In this document: piece by piece, positions 10,801-23,519 of the stretch
Position numbering within the stretch: the stretch's first letter is position 1
Layout: each line of letters begins with the position of its first letter
Assembly: GCA_003993805.1 (NCBI GenBank)
Contig: RSEF01000001.1
Location: forward strand, 208,518,979-208,582,978
DNA length: 64,000 nucleotides
Direction: 5' to 3'
Source of the DNA: Himantopus leucocephalus
Lineage: Eukaryota; Chordata; Aves; Charadriiformes; Recurvirostridae
Notes under the pieces: model-generated
Told to the model about the DNA's origin: nothing
Databases searched by the model: none
What the model saw: only the letters and a program-made list of their open reading frames with translations
Translations under genes and position numbers: made by a program

Positions 10801-13800
10801 AGAGGCAGGAAAGTCAGGTTTGTAACTTATTGCTGTTTGCAGAATTATTAGTAAAAACAACTTATTTGGGTTGGTTTTAATGATAGCCTAATATCAACCG
10901 CTTTTCCAACAAGCTTTTTGCTTGTTATTGCCTTCCTGTTAATGTTTGTGAGGCTAACACAAAGCATAGTATAAATAATGTGGGGGGTTTTTTTATGGCA
11001 GTATATCATTCAGTCTATACTGGAATCTAAACATTTTCTGGTCTCCAGACCTGTAAATCAAATGACATAGTGAAACTATAGCATTGTCAGGGCATGGAAA
11101 GGATGTTCCTTTGCTCTCTTAAGGCATCGCTTCCTTGGACCTCTGTATTTTCCAGTTATAACATAGAACCTAAATTTCAGAAGGTCCATTTCAATGCTTG
11201 AAGAGAGTGGATGGGCTAGATGGATATTGTTTCCTTTTGTCCATCTGGAGGGCTGGATGTTGGCAGGGGAACTCTTTTGTAGATTAAAAGACCTTCAGAC
11301 TACTTATATACTACAATTAAATGCTTTTGGTTTAATGTTTGTATACGTCTTACTAATTTTTCTTTTTAGTAAAAGACAAGCATGTGTGAATAATTATGAA
11401 ATATGAAACACTGGAATGTCTGAGTAGGAGTTATTGAATCATCGCTCTGTCCATGTTAGCTATGCCTCAGATGAACTCTCTACCTCAATATAAATCAAAA
11501 TAAGACTGGTTTGTGGTGCTAATAAGTTTTGTTATAAATAAGATGTAGGGATGTGAAGAGAACGTAGTAAGGTAATGTCTAGTTTTGTTGGTCTTGAGGT
11601 AACCTTATTTAATGCTATCTTTCAGCAAGGCAGTTCAAGAAATCACATCTTTTTCTAGTCTCTGTCCAGGAGTTTGGTATTTATTCATTTGTGCGAATTA
11701 GAAGGTGGTTCTGACTGTTTAAAAAAAAAAAATACTGTTAGGAAGGTTATTCCAAGTATGTGTGACCTCAGTCATCTTGTTTATGGTACAGCCACACAAG
11801 CAGGTATATGCTTATAAAAGAGGAGTTTGACAATTCCTTGCCTCACCAGTGTGAAGCAAATCAGTGGCCACGTGTGGAAATGCCTTAAATGGCTTTAACA
11901 GAGATATGTCCCTGCTTCGGGCTTCAGAGCGTGGTGCCTGTCTGTTCAAGTGTGATCCATTTGACCGTTTGGTTTCAAATAATTTAACAATAGCTCAGGA
12001 GTCTTGAGACCTAATAGTTGCACATTTTCATACTAACTTTCTAAGAGAATCACTTCTGCGTTAAATTACATATAGCCAATAGTACAGTAAACAATAACAG
12101 AAATTTTACTTTGTACTTAAATTTATGATTATTTGAACAATTCTAACAAAATACTTTGTAAGAAATTTAAACATACTGAAATATGTGTTTATCCATGGTA
12201 TGGTAAATAGTCTCAATCAAATTATACTTGTCAAAATGTGTGGTAAATCCACTTTAAGTAATTTATATATGTCATTAGTACGCTAACAACATGAGCATTT
12301 AGTTAGATTTCAAATAGGTAGATTTGTCCTCAAATGTAGAGGGCAGTATTATTGCAGTATGAAGGGTTGATCATGGGAAGAAGAGATGAATACAAAATAA
12401 GATGCCTTCGCAGCATAGCATAATACTGCTTTAAGGGTTAAACGATAGGATACATGGAACAATTAGATGGCTGAAGACAAAAAAAGTAATTTTATCTTTA
12501 GCTACATTTACCAAACCTTTTTTAATAAGATTTCTTTTTAACTTAGTGCATGGTTTATTGCAAAATATGTTAGTTTCTGCCACTTGGATATGCAGCCTAA
12601 TTAGCTAATAGTTTTATTTATTTAGCACTGAACTTGGCAGGGACCCAGTGCTGCTTTAGGTAGATGCTGCTAGAAATAAGAAATAACAAAAGGCTCCATC
12701 AGCTGGAACTGCCTGAGAGGGGCAGACAGACAGATGGACGGATGTGCACGCACAGGCTGGCGGACCTGAGGAACAAGATGTGTCTGTCAGCTGTGGGCAA
12801 AGTACAGCATCAAAGTACAGCATCTCAGCAGCCTGCTGCAGTACTCCCCAGGGGCCCTTGCTGTGGGCTGCTGTGACCAGTCCGTCAGGAGCTGTTACAG
12901 ATGCAAATGTACTCTCTGAGAGGCAGGCTGCCGGAAGGGGGACACCTTGCCAAGGGAAGTATTTATGTACATTTGCATTTCTGAAAGTATTGCTTCTGTC
13001 GTGCAGGATAAGGGGCAAGGTGGATTTTTTAAATTTTTTTTTAATCATGGCAGCTCTTATTTTATAAGAATAAAACATGATATGATATGATATAATATAA
13101 CAACTGTTCTTTTGAGTGAGTCTTTCCTGGAGGATTAACGTGTAAAATACATTCTCCTTTGCCATTGTTGGTGAATCTAACCCATTTTCTGTTTGGAAAT
13201 AGAAGTCCTTACTGAGTAAAATAGGTGGAGATGTTTTCTGCCAAAGGGTTATCCTGTCAACTGGCAGACCTGTACGTTCTCGTACAGCCTGTGAGTTTTC
13301 AGTTGAATAGCTACTGACTAATCCAGGTGATAGGCTTATCACAGCTTGCATGTATCAGTCATAAAACATGAGTGGACTAGTACGTTTTGCAGAGTGCCTG
13401 TGCTCAATCCTGCTGCTTGTAAATATGTAGTCTTGAAGTGTGTGTTTAGGGTTTGTTTTTTTCCAAAGAGATGGCATAAAGCCCTTGTTTACAACTGGAT
13501 TTTACCACCTTAATGTACACCGGATACTGCTTTCTCCAAACTTTCATAGTGATTGAAAGATAAGATAGCACTGGGTATGAATATAAATTGCAGAGTATGG
13601 CATAAAAACACTACTATTTGAGAAGTAAAACAGAGACTTTTTATTATGTTGCTAATACATTTTAAACAAAAGTTGCTTACAGAAGCCAGGCTTTCAACAA
13701 GCTGCAAATGTTGAGCGTGTTCAAGTCACTTTCATTGTATTACTCCTGTACATCTGATGTTGGTGACTTTAATTTTTTGTTTGCTGGCATTTTTTTCATT

Positions 13801-15964
13801 GTCCAAATGTTTTGTTTTGATCTTCTAACATCATTTGTTTTTCTTTATTTTAAGGTGTGACTGTACAGAAAAATTACAGAGTAAATTTGACTTCTTGCGG
13901 TCACAATTGAATGACATTTCATCCTTTAAGAATATCTACAGATATGCCTTTGATTTTGCAAGGGTAAGACTACTGAAATGTTAGAGAATTTCTTATTTTA
14001 ATTATTCAATGAGCTTGTACTTGAGTGGGTTTTGTGCTTTCTTTATTCAACCTTAGGATAAAGACCAGCGAAGTCTTGATATTGATACTGCAAAATCCAT
14101 GTTAGCTCTTCTGCTTGGAAGAACTTGGCCACTGTTTTCAGTATTTTATCAATACCTGGAGGTACAAGTTTCCTTGACTTTCTGAATGATGGCATAGTAG
14201 TCGGGCTGTTCTGTGAAAAGATTTCAGGGCTTGTGTTGTTTTGCTCAAGAATGGGCTCCTGTTCCCTTGCTTGACGTGCTTACAAAACCATAATGTTCTT
14301 GTATGCATCACAGATCCTTTTCTCCCTCCCTGTACACCCCTCCTTCTCTTATCAAAGGCAACTTAAATTCCATCTTAATTAGACTGTAAAGGTAAAATTA
14401 AAATTAAATAATAGAGCCCCAGTAGCCTCTTCAGCTGCATCTGTGCTGAATTTTGAGTTTGCTTTGTGTAGATACAGTTTGTAGGTACCTTGAGCTCTGG
14501 CTGTCTCTGGAAGATTTTGATCAGCTCAGCTGCAAGTGACTTAGTAATGTGGACATGTGTAGGTTGTGGGGCACGCAAGGCTTGAGACTATTCCCTGGCT
14601 TCAAATTAGTACTAACGTTGCAAAGTAGATGTCCTTATCATCATACTGTATTGTACCCTGGATAAAAGATTTTTAGTAATTGTTCATTCTGGAAATATAT
14701 CTGAGCTAGGTATACCCCCCTTCAGGGCAAGACAGAAATTTACCAGTTTTTGAAGCTTAAGAGTGGTGACTTTCTGATTCCCTGGTATTTCAATTTTGCT
14801 CTGATCTTTCAAGAAAAAACTTTATTAGTTTTTTACTTTTTAGTTTTAGTTTTATTATTTTTTTAGTACTATGTAGTATGAAATTTGTACATGTGTAGTA
14901 TTTTAAAAAATGGAAACCCAAGGAAATAGCCATTGTTGCTCATTAAATTGTTTGTTAGGAACTGATTTAAGATAAAATGAGAGAAATGAGATGCAGCATT
15001 ACCAGATGTCACTTGACATTTTAATGTTCTGAAATTATGTTCCCTAGCAATCGAAGTATAGAGTTATGAACAAGGATCAGTGGTACAATGTGCTAGAGTT
15101 CAGCAGAACTGTCCATGCAGATCTTAGCAACTATGACGAAGATGGTGCTTGTAAGTATTCATGACACTTTGCTTATACAACTACTCTTTCAGTATTTTCA
15201 GTTTGCATCAAACAAATTTCTGTTAAAGAAACAATACTGTAAGGTACAAAATATTTCTTCTCCAGCAATGCATAGAAAAACTGTCCTGATTAACCATCCA
15301 TCTTCAAACTGCAGGCGTTAATCATAGTAGGATGTCAGGGGTGGTATACTTGAACCAACTCATATTCAGTTGCAAATCTAGTTAAGCTGCTTGCTACATG
15401 AAGCTATAGACTTGCAAATAGAATTATAAACAGCAAACTCTCATTTTGTACTAATATATAATAAACTCTAGTTTATAGAACTGTATAGTAGCCTAGCTGC
15501 TGGTACTTGGGGTTGAACTCTGCACCTGGCTGATAGTCAATCATACTATGACTGAATTGCATTAGGCATCCCATTTTGGTCCGTGTTCTAATTATGTGTA
15601 GTTTTGAAAGCCCTAGGAAGAAGGAATTAATTGTGCTAATTTACGATATAACCTTATTTTTATGCTTTCCATTCAGTTCAGTCCACCTGTCAGCAACGCT
15701 TTTTTCCGTAATTCTGTGTGGTGTTATTTGTGCACTTTCTGCCATCTTTGGATTGAAATGGTTGTATTCATCTTTGGTCAAATACTTATTAAGACTCATA
15801 GGATTGATATGGATGTTACCTAGACCAATAGTTTTACCCTTCATACTTTTAAGAGAAGATGTTTGAAAGACATTGGCAAATATAACTCCAAGTTTCATCC
15901 ATTTGCAGGGCCCGTACTTCTGGATGAATTTGTTGAATGGCAAAAAGTTCGTCAAGCATCATAG
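1882..15964 (+). CDS. DCUN1D5: DCUN1D5, DCN1-like protein 5 (neddylation co-factor), 8 coding exons
   Basis: DCUN1D5 is a scaffold-type co-E3 that brings NEDD8-charged UBE2M/UBE2F to cullins and so promotes cullin-RING ligase activation. Coding exons are 1882-1967, 4704-4786, 7409-7479, 7871-7962, 13855-13963, 14057-14161, 15048-15150 and 15909-15964. All have AG/GT borders and compatible phases, giving 234 codons against 237 in human. The N-terminus [10 protein letters not shown] carries a basic nuclear-localisation motif (residues 4-8). A short variable linker follows (ending RSQASGKV). The PONY domain starts near ISGEEHFSS and runs to the end; recognisable segments are [65 protein letters not shown] and [14 protein letters not shown]. 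There is no UBA domain, as expected for this paralogue. The PONY domain is nearly identical to mammals, whereas the linker differs. Exon 2 is too short to stand out as an open frame and was placed by homology and phase. The stop TAG is at 15962-15964. The largest intron is 7963-13854. Confidence 0.96.
1968..4703 (+). other. DCUN1D5 intron 1
   Basis: The first part is a continuation of the CpG island; the rest is AT-rich. I see no recognisable repeat or exon in it. The donor GTACC is at 1968 and the acceptor TATTGCAG ends at 4703. Confidence 0.85.
4787..7408 (+). other. DCUN1D5 intron 2
   Basis: AT-rich intron. The acceptor has a long T run just before exon 3 (7391-7404). I see no other exon or recognisable repeat. 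Confidence 0.85.
10161..10195. repeat. TA/TG dinucleotide microsatellite
   Basis: A compound run of TA, then TG, then TA dinucleotides, inside DCUN1D5 intron 4. Likely length-polymorphic. Confidence 0.85.
12799..12825. repeat. Short direct repeat (AAAGTACAGCATC x2)
   Basis: Thirteen-base unit repeated twice back to back inside the GC-richer block of DCUN1D5 intron 4. Confidence 0.7.
13078..13100. repeat. GATAT-type short tandem repeat
   Basis: A run of GATAT units decaying into ATAAT, in DCUN1D5 intron 4. Confidence 0.65.
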
Positions 15965-16203
15965 CAAGAATTCAAAAGAAAATGCAAAAGTTTTTTTGGT
16001 GCCCGCCTGTACACAAACTAATGAGAAAAACAAAAGATTGCATTTTCATTCTTAAGAAAGACTTTACAGTAACTTTTTTCCTTGTTTAAGGAAATCTTCT
16101 TGTTACACGTGATATGGGCATTGAACCACACCTCTTCTGAGACTGAAAGTTGGAGTTCTTGTTTTGAGTCTTATGTTTATAGCATTTATTTCAGAACAAT
16201 AAA
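15965..16203 (+). other. DCUN1D5: DCUN1D5 3' UTR to first poly(A) signal
   Basis: Sequence after the TAG stop up to a canonical AATAAA at 16198-16203. This defines a short 3' UTR isoform of about 250 bases. Actual cleavage has not been observed. Confidence 0.6.
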
Positions 16204-19200
16204 GATTCAGATTTGTGACAAAGGCCTAAAAGTGAAGAATGTCCCTTGAATGTGAGTGTGGTGTCAATTTTTAAAACCAAATCTTTAAGATGATCTTTCT
16301 CAGAAGTGCCCTTTGCTATGAATTTTTGAAGACCTTAAAAATGCTTAACTGGCACTGTTGCTTGCTGATAGTGTGATTGTCTTGCGTGACAAACATTAGA
16401 AAGAATGACTGATTTTTGGAGCCCTGGGTGGGAGTGTGCTAATTTGCGTATTGAGTATTGGTCATGGGTTGTGCCACAGTTTTCAGCTCCTTGTGGAGAT
16501 AAAGGCCTTAAACTCTTTATTTTTTTTTTCTTTTTTGTGCAGTACCCACCCAGTGGCATGGCATTTAATGGCAGGCCCTTTTAAAGCAGAAAGGTGTGGA
16601 GCATATGGCTCTGTGTGCAGAATGGCTGAAAACTAGTTGCCTGTACTTCAGATGGTGATCACAGATACTCTTTGGTACCGTAAGGCAGCTTCAAACTTTT
16701 ACTACAACTTAGACTTTGGATTGCTTTGTATAAAAAGTGCAATTTATATTTTAAAAGGGAAAGCTAGAAAGACTTGGTTTCAAGCTTTGCTTCTTACATG
16801 TTTTAGACTGGAAGCATTCACAACATGACCTTTTTTTTTTATCTCCCTGGATGCTTTTCATAGTGTAAGTCAAGAAGAGATTATTAAATCGCCTACCTTT
16901 GACCTGCATATAATAGGCTATTAGTTTTTACCCTATTACTCCATGTATTGAGTCCAGTAACTACTGCGATTGCCCTTTTGGGCGCTCAGTATTCGTGGCA
17001 ACCTTTAAATACAGTAGAAGTTTGTCACTCTACCTTCTTGCCCAGGAGCACCCTGGTGAAGGAAAGGAATTTTAATGAGTAAATGTGAGAAACCAAAACA
17101 GAATGAGAGGTTGAAGCATTTGTAACTTCTACTTTATTATATAAATATATTATGTAGACTGTGACAATGCCATGAAACTCAGTCAGTGATCAAGGCCTCA
17201 CTGTGCCAAATATTTCAACAGCTTGAAATAAGACCAGACAATGTAAGCTAGGCATGACTTGAAGATCTTTGCCTCAGGGAAATGACTTCTGTTTTGCACA
17301 TCCCTTATTCAGACTAACAAGCATGAGTTTTCCTGTCCTTAAGGAAAGCTTTGTTCCCAAGATGATTTTTTTAAGGAGGGTGAAAAAAGGAAAAGGTGTG
17401 AGAAGAAATAATAATAAGTGGGAAAAACTGGTAGTGTGTGCCTGTGCTCTTGTTCTACTAGAGAGGACCACTCTTGCAACTTACTCTCCAGACCTGCTTG
17501 CCATGAGCTGCAGGAAGCAATGCAGTGGTGGTTCATGGGCTGTTCTGCAAATCACCTGATAGTGCTGTGGTCCTCAAAGTGCAGTTGGACCGCAGAAGCC
17601 TGGTTCTGCCCGAGCGAAAAGAAGCATTGGCGGGGGGGACCAAACCAAACAACAGTTGAGATCCTTAGAAGATCTCTGCTTGTGCAGTGGCTAGTGTCTG
17701 TGTGCATGCAAACACACACTACAGCTGTTCCAAATATTTTTCCACCTTTTTTAAGGGAAGTACTTAACTTTAGACCGCATATAGGCTACAGCAGTTCTCT
17801 TTAATATGTTACAAGTTGTCCATTTGCATTGCTGATAATTCTGATTTCACTCATAACAGAGTGCCTTTCATTTGGAAATTGCCCTACCCCATGGAAAGTT
17901 AGTGCCAGAATGAGATTAACTTCAAGAGTTTAAAGATCTACTGGTAGAGCGAGGTCCTAAGATGCACAGATAAACATGCACCAATTAACTTATTTCAAGG
18001 GAAGTACTGCTGTATAGTAAATCTCTGCAGGGGCACTGATTCTGAAATTACTTTCACAAATTCACTACAATGACTCTCCTTGCTTATTATGTTTAGGCCC
18101 CATCATAACTGGAAAATTATCTTTCCAGATGTTTTGAAATACCGATTAGATGAGTATTTGATAGTGTGATTTTTTTTTAAAAAAAAAATCATCTTTTTTT
18201 AGGTAACTGCAAACTGTTGTGAATTCAATTTAAACCAGTTGGTCCTAGAAGATGGTATTAGACTCTAACAGTAGGAGTGATGCATCTACCAATCCAAGGT
18301 GGTCAAGTACTTACCGTTAAGGTGTAAGACACTATGTGATGTATCATTTGTATCTCTGTTAAGGTTTTATCAGTATTCCTATAAATAAATCCATGTTTCA
18401 GGGATTTATAACTTGGTTGTGTGTGTGATTGAAAATCATCAGTTACTGTAAAACTTTGACTGGGAATGAATGTATTTAAACTACTTAAAATCAATATAGT
18501 TTTTCAAATTTGCATAAAATAGGGTTTTAAGTTATGTTTTTGTGCTCAAAACTGCAATCAGATTTATTGTTTAAATGTGAACTAATGGCTTGTACAGTTT
18601 CATTGTGAGCTGATCACTTCTATTAGCTGTCTTTTATTAAATCACCTTACAGCTTACTGTGGATAAGTGCCAAAAGCTGTTTATTTATTTTATTTTTTTA
18701 ATTTTGTACATGTCCACAAGCCAAAACCGAGTTCAGCTAAATGCTTTCTTTAGTCTTTGAACTTTAATTTTGCTTTGCTCAGGTGCATTTTCAGTCTATT
18801 GAATTAAAAAAAGTGACACCTTATTTTTCAATATTTTAAGATGAAAGTTCACAGGTGAAATATGCTGCCACAGTTATGACAAATAATAAGATCGAAGGTA
18901 AAATGTCTTCCAAAACTAAATCATCGTGGTGTCTATCTTGATGGTATAAACTTCACTTTAATCTCACTTTCATTTCTTGATATTAATTCTTCCTAACATA
19001 GCTAATTTTTTCTGCTTTTCTTAGACAACTGACGGTTTTGGTTTTTAAATCTGATGAAAACGCCCACCTGTTCATGGAAAAAGCCATACTGGTAGATTGG
19101 AATGTAATGTTTCTCCTATGTAAAAATGTGATCTTGAATTAAACAGTCATGTATGTTTACCTGCGTCTTTAACTGTATATGTAGTTTTGATCCAATTTAT

Positions 19201-19566
19201 CTTTACTGTTTAAATGTCTAATTTGTTACTAATGGCTGTAATTTCACATTTCTATATAGCGGAATTTGAATTTTGCATTTGAGATTACTATGGATACAAG
19301 CGTGGTACCAATCGCAGGTGGCCCGAAAGGGGGCACTGTGGTCTGTATTTCCAGTGTTAAGGTTTTTTATATCTCTCAAAAGCTTTGAGCGGATATATTG
19401 ATACTGACTGCACAAAAATTGCAAAAGGGACCATAAGTTTAATGTTTCTGATGTTTTGTTCTTTTTTTTAAGCTAGTGAACAGTTCCTTCAATGCGATAT
19501 GTACAAACTTGTACAGGTTTAGCTTTGTTAAGTATGACAAATAAAATGGTATGTAATAGGGTAGAA
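16204..19566 (+). other. Possible extended DCUN1D5 3' UTR
   Basis: AT-rich stretch without a recognised gene or repeat. A canonical AATAAA at 19540-19545 is followed by T-rich and then TG-rich sequence (about 19570-19630), the usual layout of a distal poly(A) site. I infer that long DCUN1D5 transcripts may end here. An A/T palindrome is at 18168-18190. The alternative is plain intergenic DNA. Confidence 0.35.
18168..18190. repeat. A/T palindrome
   Basis: GA followed by nine T, ten A and TC: a near-perfect inverted repeat that could fold as an A-U hairpin if transcribed in the extended DCUN1D5 3' UTR. It could equally be two adjacent homopolymer runs. Confidence 0.6.
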
Positions 19567-22527
19567 AACTTATTTTTTTTGTCATGCTGCCTCTTTTAGT
19601 TTTTTCTCTTGTGTATGTGTAACTGTTCTTAAAATCACTGAGAGCCTTAATTCCAGCAAGATGGCTTTAAGTTTCTAACTTAACCTTACTGAATAATTTC
19701 TTTGCTCCAGTGGGCACATATAGAAAACGGAACTTGATCTCAACTGGGAGCAACAGCAAACACCATTCTTGATTATATCCCATGTTATTAGGTGCTGATA
19801 GAACATAATGGTCCTGGTAATTAATTGTCATGAATTGTTCATTGGATGAACACTGTTCCAACAACCTGTTGCAATGCATGTGAATGAAAAGAGAATGAGC
19901 TTTTCTCCCTTCCCTGGCCTCCTGCCTTCCCCTGGCCCCCCCAGCATGTCACTTGGGTCACTCCTCTGGTTTTTAGGAAAGGACTTGTGTTTCCTAGGGT
20001 ACTCTTCCATAGGGTCTTTCAGAGCCCATTATAGAAAGGATCAAAGCCAGCATTCCCTCATACGTTTGAGTTAGTGACACTATTTTCCTTGCAGATACAG
20101 CTTGTTCCGCTACCTGACACTTTCTAGTTGCGGAGGTCCGGTTCCATACCTGCCTCAGGACACTCTTCCCTCCCAAAGATAACCAGTCTCTCTCAGACCT
20201 AAGGCAGTGCCCCTTTGTTGTCTCCACAGTTCCACTTTGGTAATGAAGTTCCCAACCAAGCGGGCATCTCCTATCTATACCCACAAGCGACAGCAAGGGC
20301 TCTGTTACTTCTCTTTACCCTTGTCTTCTGTTATTATCATTCTGTGTTTGTTTCTGCCTCTGTGGGAAAGGACGCTGTAGTGTTAGGTACGCATATTAAA
20401 GACCACACGTGTGCTGCAAGATGATATTGGCTAGAGTTACCTTAATTTTTATTTTTAAACCACTGCTGGGCTTGTCACCAAAATGAACTTAGTTTCTCAG
20501 GTTTGTATGTCACTTCATCTAGACTCTATACTTTGATCGTACTCCTGTTGTTATCTTAGCTAATGAGAGTATGGCATTCCCTGTGTGTTGGGATCTCCTT
20601 AGCTTTTTTCCCCTCAATAGTCACTGACCATAATAACTTACAATTTGTATCATTGTTATTGAATTTGTCTGTTTTATAGGCCTTACAGTGGACAGATTTT
20701 TTCTTAATGAGCTCAGTACTATTTCTTAATCCAAGTATGTTCCAACCATGTTTCTATTGACTTATTACTTTATAAATTTTTAAAATGTTATGGTTGTGCC
20801 CTGTTCCCCTAGCAACTTTGCCTATTGATAAAGATACTTAAAACACGTAAAATTTTTCAGCTTCTTAAATGAAACTTCTTCCCTAATTTTGACAATTTAA
20901 GAAAAAAAATCACGCTGTTTCAGGGTTGTTTGTGTGTATTTTTATCAGCTCAGTAGTGAATTAGTGCTGACTATAAAATAACTTAAAGGTATTTTCATCT
21001 GATTTAATTTCTAACTAATATACAACTTAGTTTTTTCCTTACTGTTTTCAGAATTATTTAATTTTTACTTTCACTGTTCATTTTATTATCATGAATTAAA
21101 GGGCTAGAACATAGTATTGCCAGCTAATTTAAGTTTTTTCTGATAATAACACCGAGGTGATTCTTTTTAATTTTTAAAATATTAGAATATTTCAGGGAGG
21201 TTTACTGTGCCTATTGGAGTAACTTAAATTACAATAAAATGAAATGGTAGATGGGACTTGTAGTTTGCTAACTATTATAGGCTTAACGTGATACTATGTT
21301 TTGCATTCAAAATCAGTTAACTCTAAATCAGTTTTTCATCCAGCTGCTCAACATGCTTCAGTTTGAAAATGGAAAAAGTGTTAGGACACCTGAATGAATG
21401 ATTCAGAACACATCTGAAATAAGTTATTACTAATCCATGAGAAACCTAATCACTTTAAATTTTTGCAGATTACAGTGGCAATAGAAAGAGGAACATTATT
21501 TATGTAACAAGTAGGACCTCTGTGTACCTGGCGCTTCTTCTGAGTTGTGCTTTTGCCTAGTAGTTTGAGGTATTGGTTCTACTTGCATGGTTCTACAAAA
21601 CAAAGAAAATAGTTTATTCCCTCATGTGTGTTTGATTTTTTGCATCGGGGCTGAGTAGTAATACAAAGCAAAGACCAGGGCTGGGCCTTGGTCGTGACAC
21701 TGATTTTGCCATGATGTGCAACAGAAATGTTCATGGCACACAGGAAAGAATAGGAAACATATTTTAAAATAAAATACAGTCATATCCTACCGTTTTCACT
21801 TTATTTCCATGCTTATTTGTTTAACCAGGGGAATGTTCTTTTCCTATTTCAGAGTTGTAGTCTGTTTGTATACATGCACATACATTTTATATATATATAA
21901 ATTTAAAAATACATATAAATGTTTCCCAATCTGGTTTGCAACCTGGTAGAAAGTCCCCATAAAGAGTTTGAAGGTGGAAGGAGAATTAGAAAGGAGGTTC
22001 AGTTTTCCTCAACTCTTTCCTATAGCATATGTATGTTTTGGAGGCTGGTGAGGTGGCTGGTCACCTTTCTGTCCTATGCAAATCACTAATCTCCATCAGC
22101 TGTGGTTTTCCTGCATGTGAATAGTTTTCTCCGAGGAGCTGGTTTAAAGTTTTGATAGTGAAATGCTGTTCCCTTCCTGAATCTTCAGTAGGCTTAGTCA
22201 AGACCCATTGACTTTAATTATATGGTTTGTGGGGTTGTTTTTTGTTTTCCCGCCCCCCCCATTTTGGGATAGTGATTTCTGGTTTATGGAATGAAGACAC
22301 TGCTGTGGGAAAATATCCTCCTAGAATTGGAGATGCCAAACCCAACAGTGTTCATGGGAGGATGATAATTATTGCTGACACTTGAGTGAACCACAAAGAT
22401 AATTATCTGCCAAGACCTACCCTTTACCAGTGTTTCTGACTTTGTTTTTCAAAATTGTTTATGGAACTGTGATTTTAGGTCATGTATTAAATCACATCAG
22501 GATATTGCCTGTGCGGTACAACTGAGT
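19567..22527. other. Intergenic, no gene seen
   Basis: AT-rich spacer with no recognised exon or mobile element. A somewhat GC-richer part at 19900-20420 holds small overlapping open frames on both strands that match nothing I recognise. A long C run is at about 22251-22260, just outside the first LTR region. Confidence 0.6.
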
Positions 22528-22532
22528 ATATG

Positions 22533-22976
22533 TGTATCACGTCTGGCTGAGATGAAGTTAATTTTCCCTCCTAGCGCTGTGTTTTGTATTGGTAGCTGGA
22601 AAGGTGTTGATAACACACCAGTGTTTTAGCTGCTGTCGTGCAGTGCTCGCACAGCATCACAGCTGTCTCTCCAGCCGTGCCCCCCTCACCAGTCAGCTGG
22701 GGATGGGCAGGATCTTGGGAGGGACGTAGCCAGGACAGCTGACCCAAACTGACCAAAGGGATATTCCATACCTTCTGAGAAGAGGCTGGACATCACCTGC
22801 TGATGTAAATAAAAGAATAAATCTTTTGTTTGCACGTGGACTTCTTTTTCTTTATTAAACTGCCTTTGTCTTGACCCATGAGTTTTTTCCATCTTATTTT
22901 CTCCCCCTCCTGTCCTGCTGAGGAGGGGAGTGATAGAACAGCTTGGCTGGTGTCCAGCCAGGGTCAAATCACAGCA
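22533..22976 (+). mobile_element. Solo LTR of an avian endogenous retrovirus (ERVL-like)
   Basis: A 444-base element starting TGTATCACGTCTGG and ending TCACAGCA, with a perfect 5-base target-site duplication ATATG at 22528-22532 and 22977-22981. Internal phrases are those of a common bird LTR family: TGTTGATAACACACCAG, CTGACCCAAACTGACC, GGGATATTCCATACC, AATAAAAGAATAAA and ATTAAACTGCCTTTGTCTTG. No internal retroviral genes follow, so this is a solo LTR left by recombination. The 5-base duplication suggests the class III (ERVL-type) integration pattern. The exact subfamily name is not assigned. Confidence 0.88.
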
Positions 22977-22981
22977 ATATG

Positions 22982-23315
22982 CTGTACTGAAGTTCATTAC
23001 CATGTAAACACTTAAATGAAATGCTTATGATTTTAACAACATGGGGTGTTTATAGTTTGTGGAGCTTCATATATTTTTGTAACACAGCGAGTGTGGTGAA
23101 TGAAAAATCATTGGTTTCTGAAGTCATGGGAAAGCATCTTAAGTGTCAGCTGTTTGTAAGAAGTGAGCAAGCTTCAAAACACAATTTAATTTGCTATTTT
23201 ATTTTCTGATGCTCATTTTCATTTCCTAAAGTAACACCGTTCGTCAGGAAACATATTCATTGTCCCTGGTTAATAACAGAAAGAATATTATTGTAGATTT
23301 AAATTAGATTTTAAG
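22982..23315. other. Intergenic, no gene seen
   Basis: AT-rich spacer between the first solo LTR and a CR1 fragment. Nothing is recognised. Confidence 0.6.
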
Positions 23316-23519
23316 GAAGAAAATTTTCACTCTGAGGGTGGTGAGACACTGGAACAGGTTGCCCAGGGAAGTTGTGGCTGCCCCATCCCTGGAGGTGTTC
23401 AAGACCAGGCTGGATGGGGCTTGGAGCAACCCGGTCTAGTGGGAGGTGTCCTGCCCATGGCAGGGGGGTTGGAACTAGATGGTCTTTAAGGTCCCTTCCA
23501 ACCCAAACCATTCTATGAT
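23316..23519 (+). mobile_element. CR1 LINE 3' fragment
   Basis: Recognisable CR1 sequence: ggaacaggttgcccaggg, then gaggtgttcaagaccaggc, ggagcaacccggtctagt, aggtcccttccaaccc and an ATTCTATGATT end. A 5'-truncated copy of about 200 bases, non-coding. Fewer differences from the common CR1 3' pattern are visible than in other copies here, suggesting a younger insertion. Confidence 0.92.

Larger units (their letters stand above)
7963..13854 (+). other. DCUN1D5 intron 4
   Basis: The longest intron of the gene. It holds a TG/TA microsatellite at 10161-10195, a possible old degraded repeat near 9690-9970 (phrases such as gacacctac and gggtgcctgaatc recur), and a GC-richer block at 12640-12970 with no clear identity. 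The rest is AT-rich without recognised elements. Confidence 0.8.
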
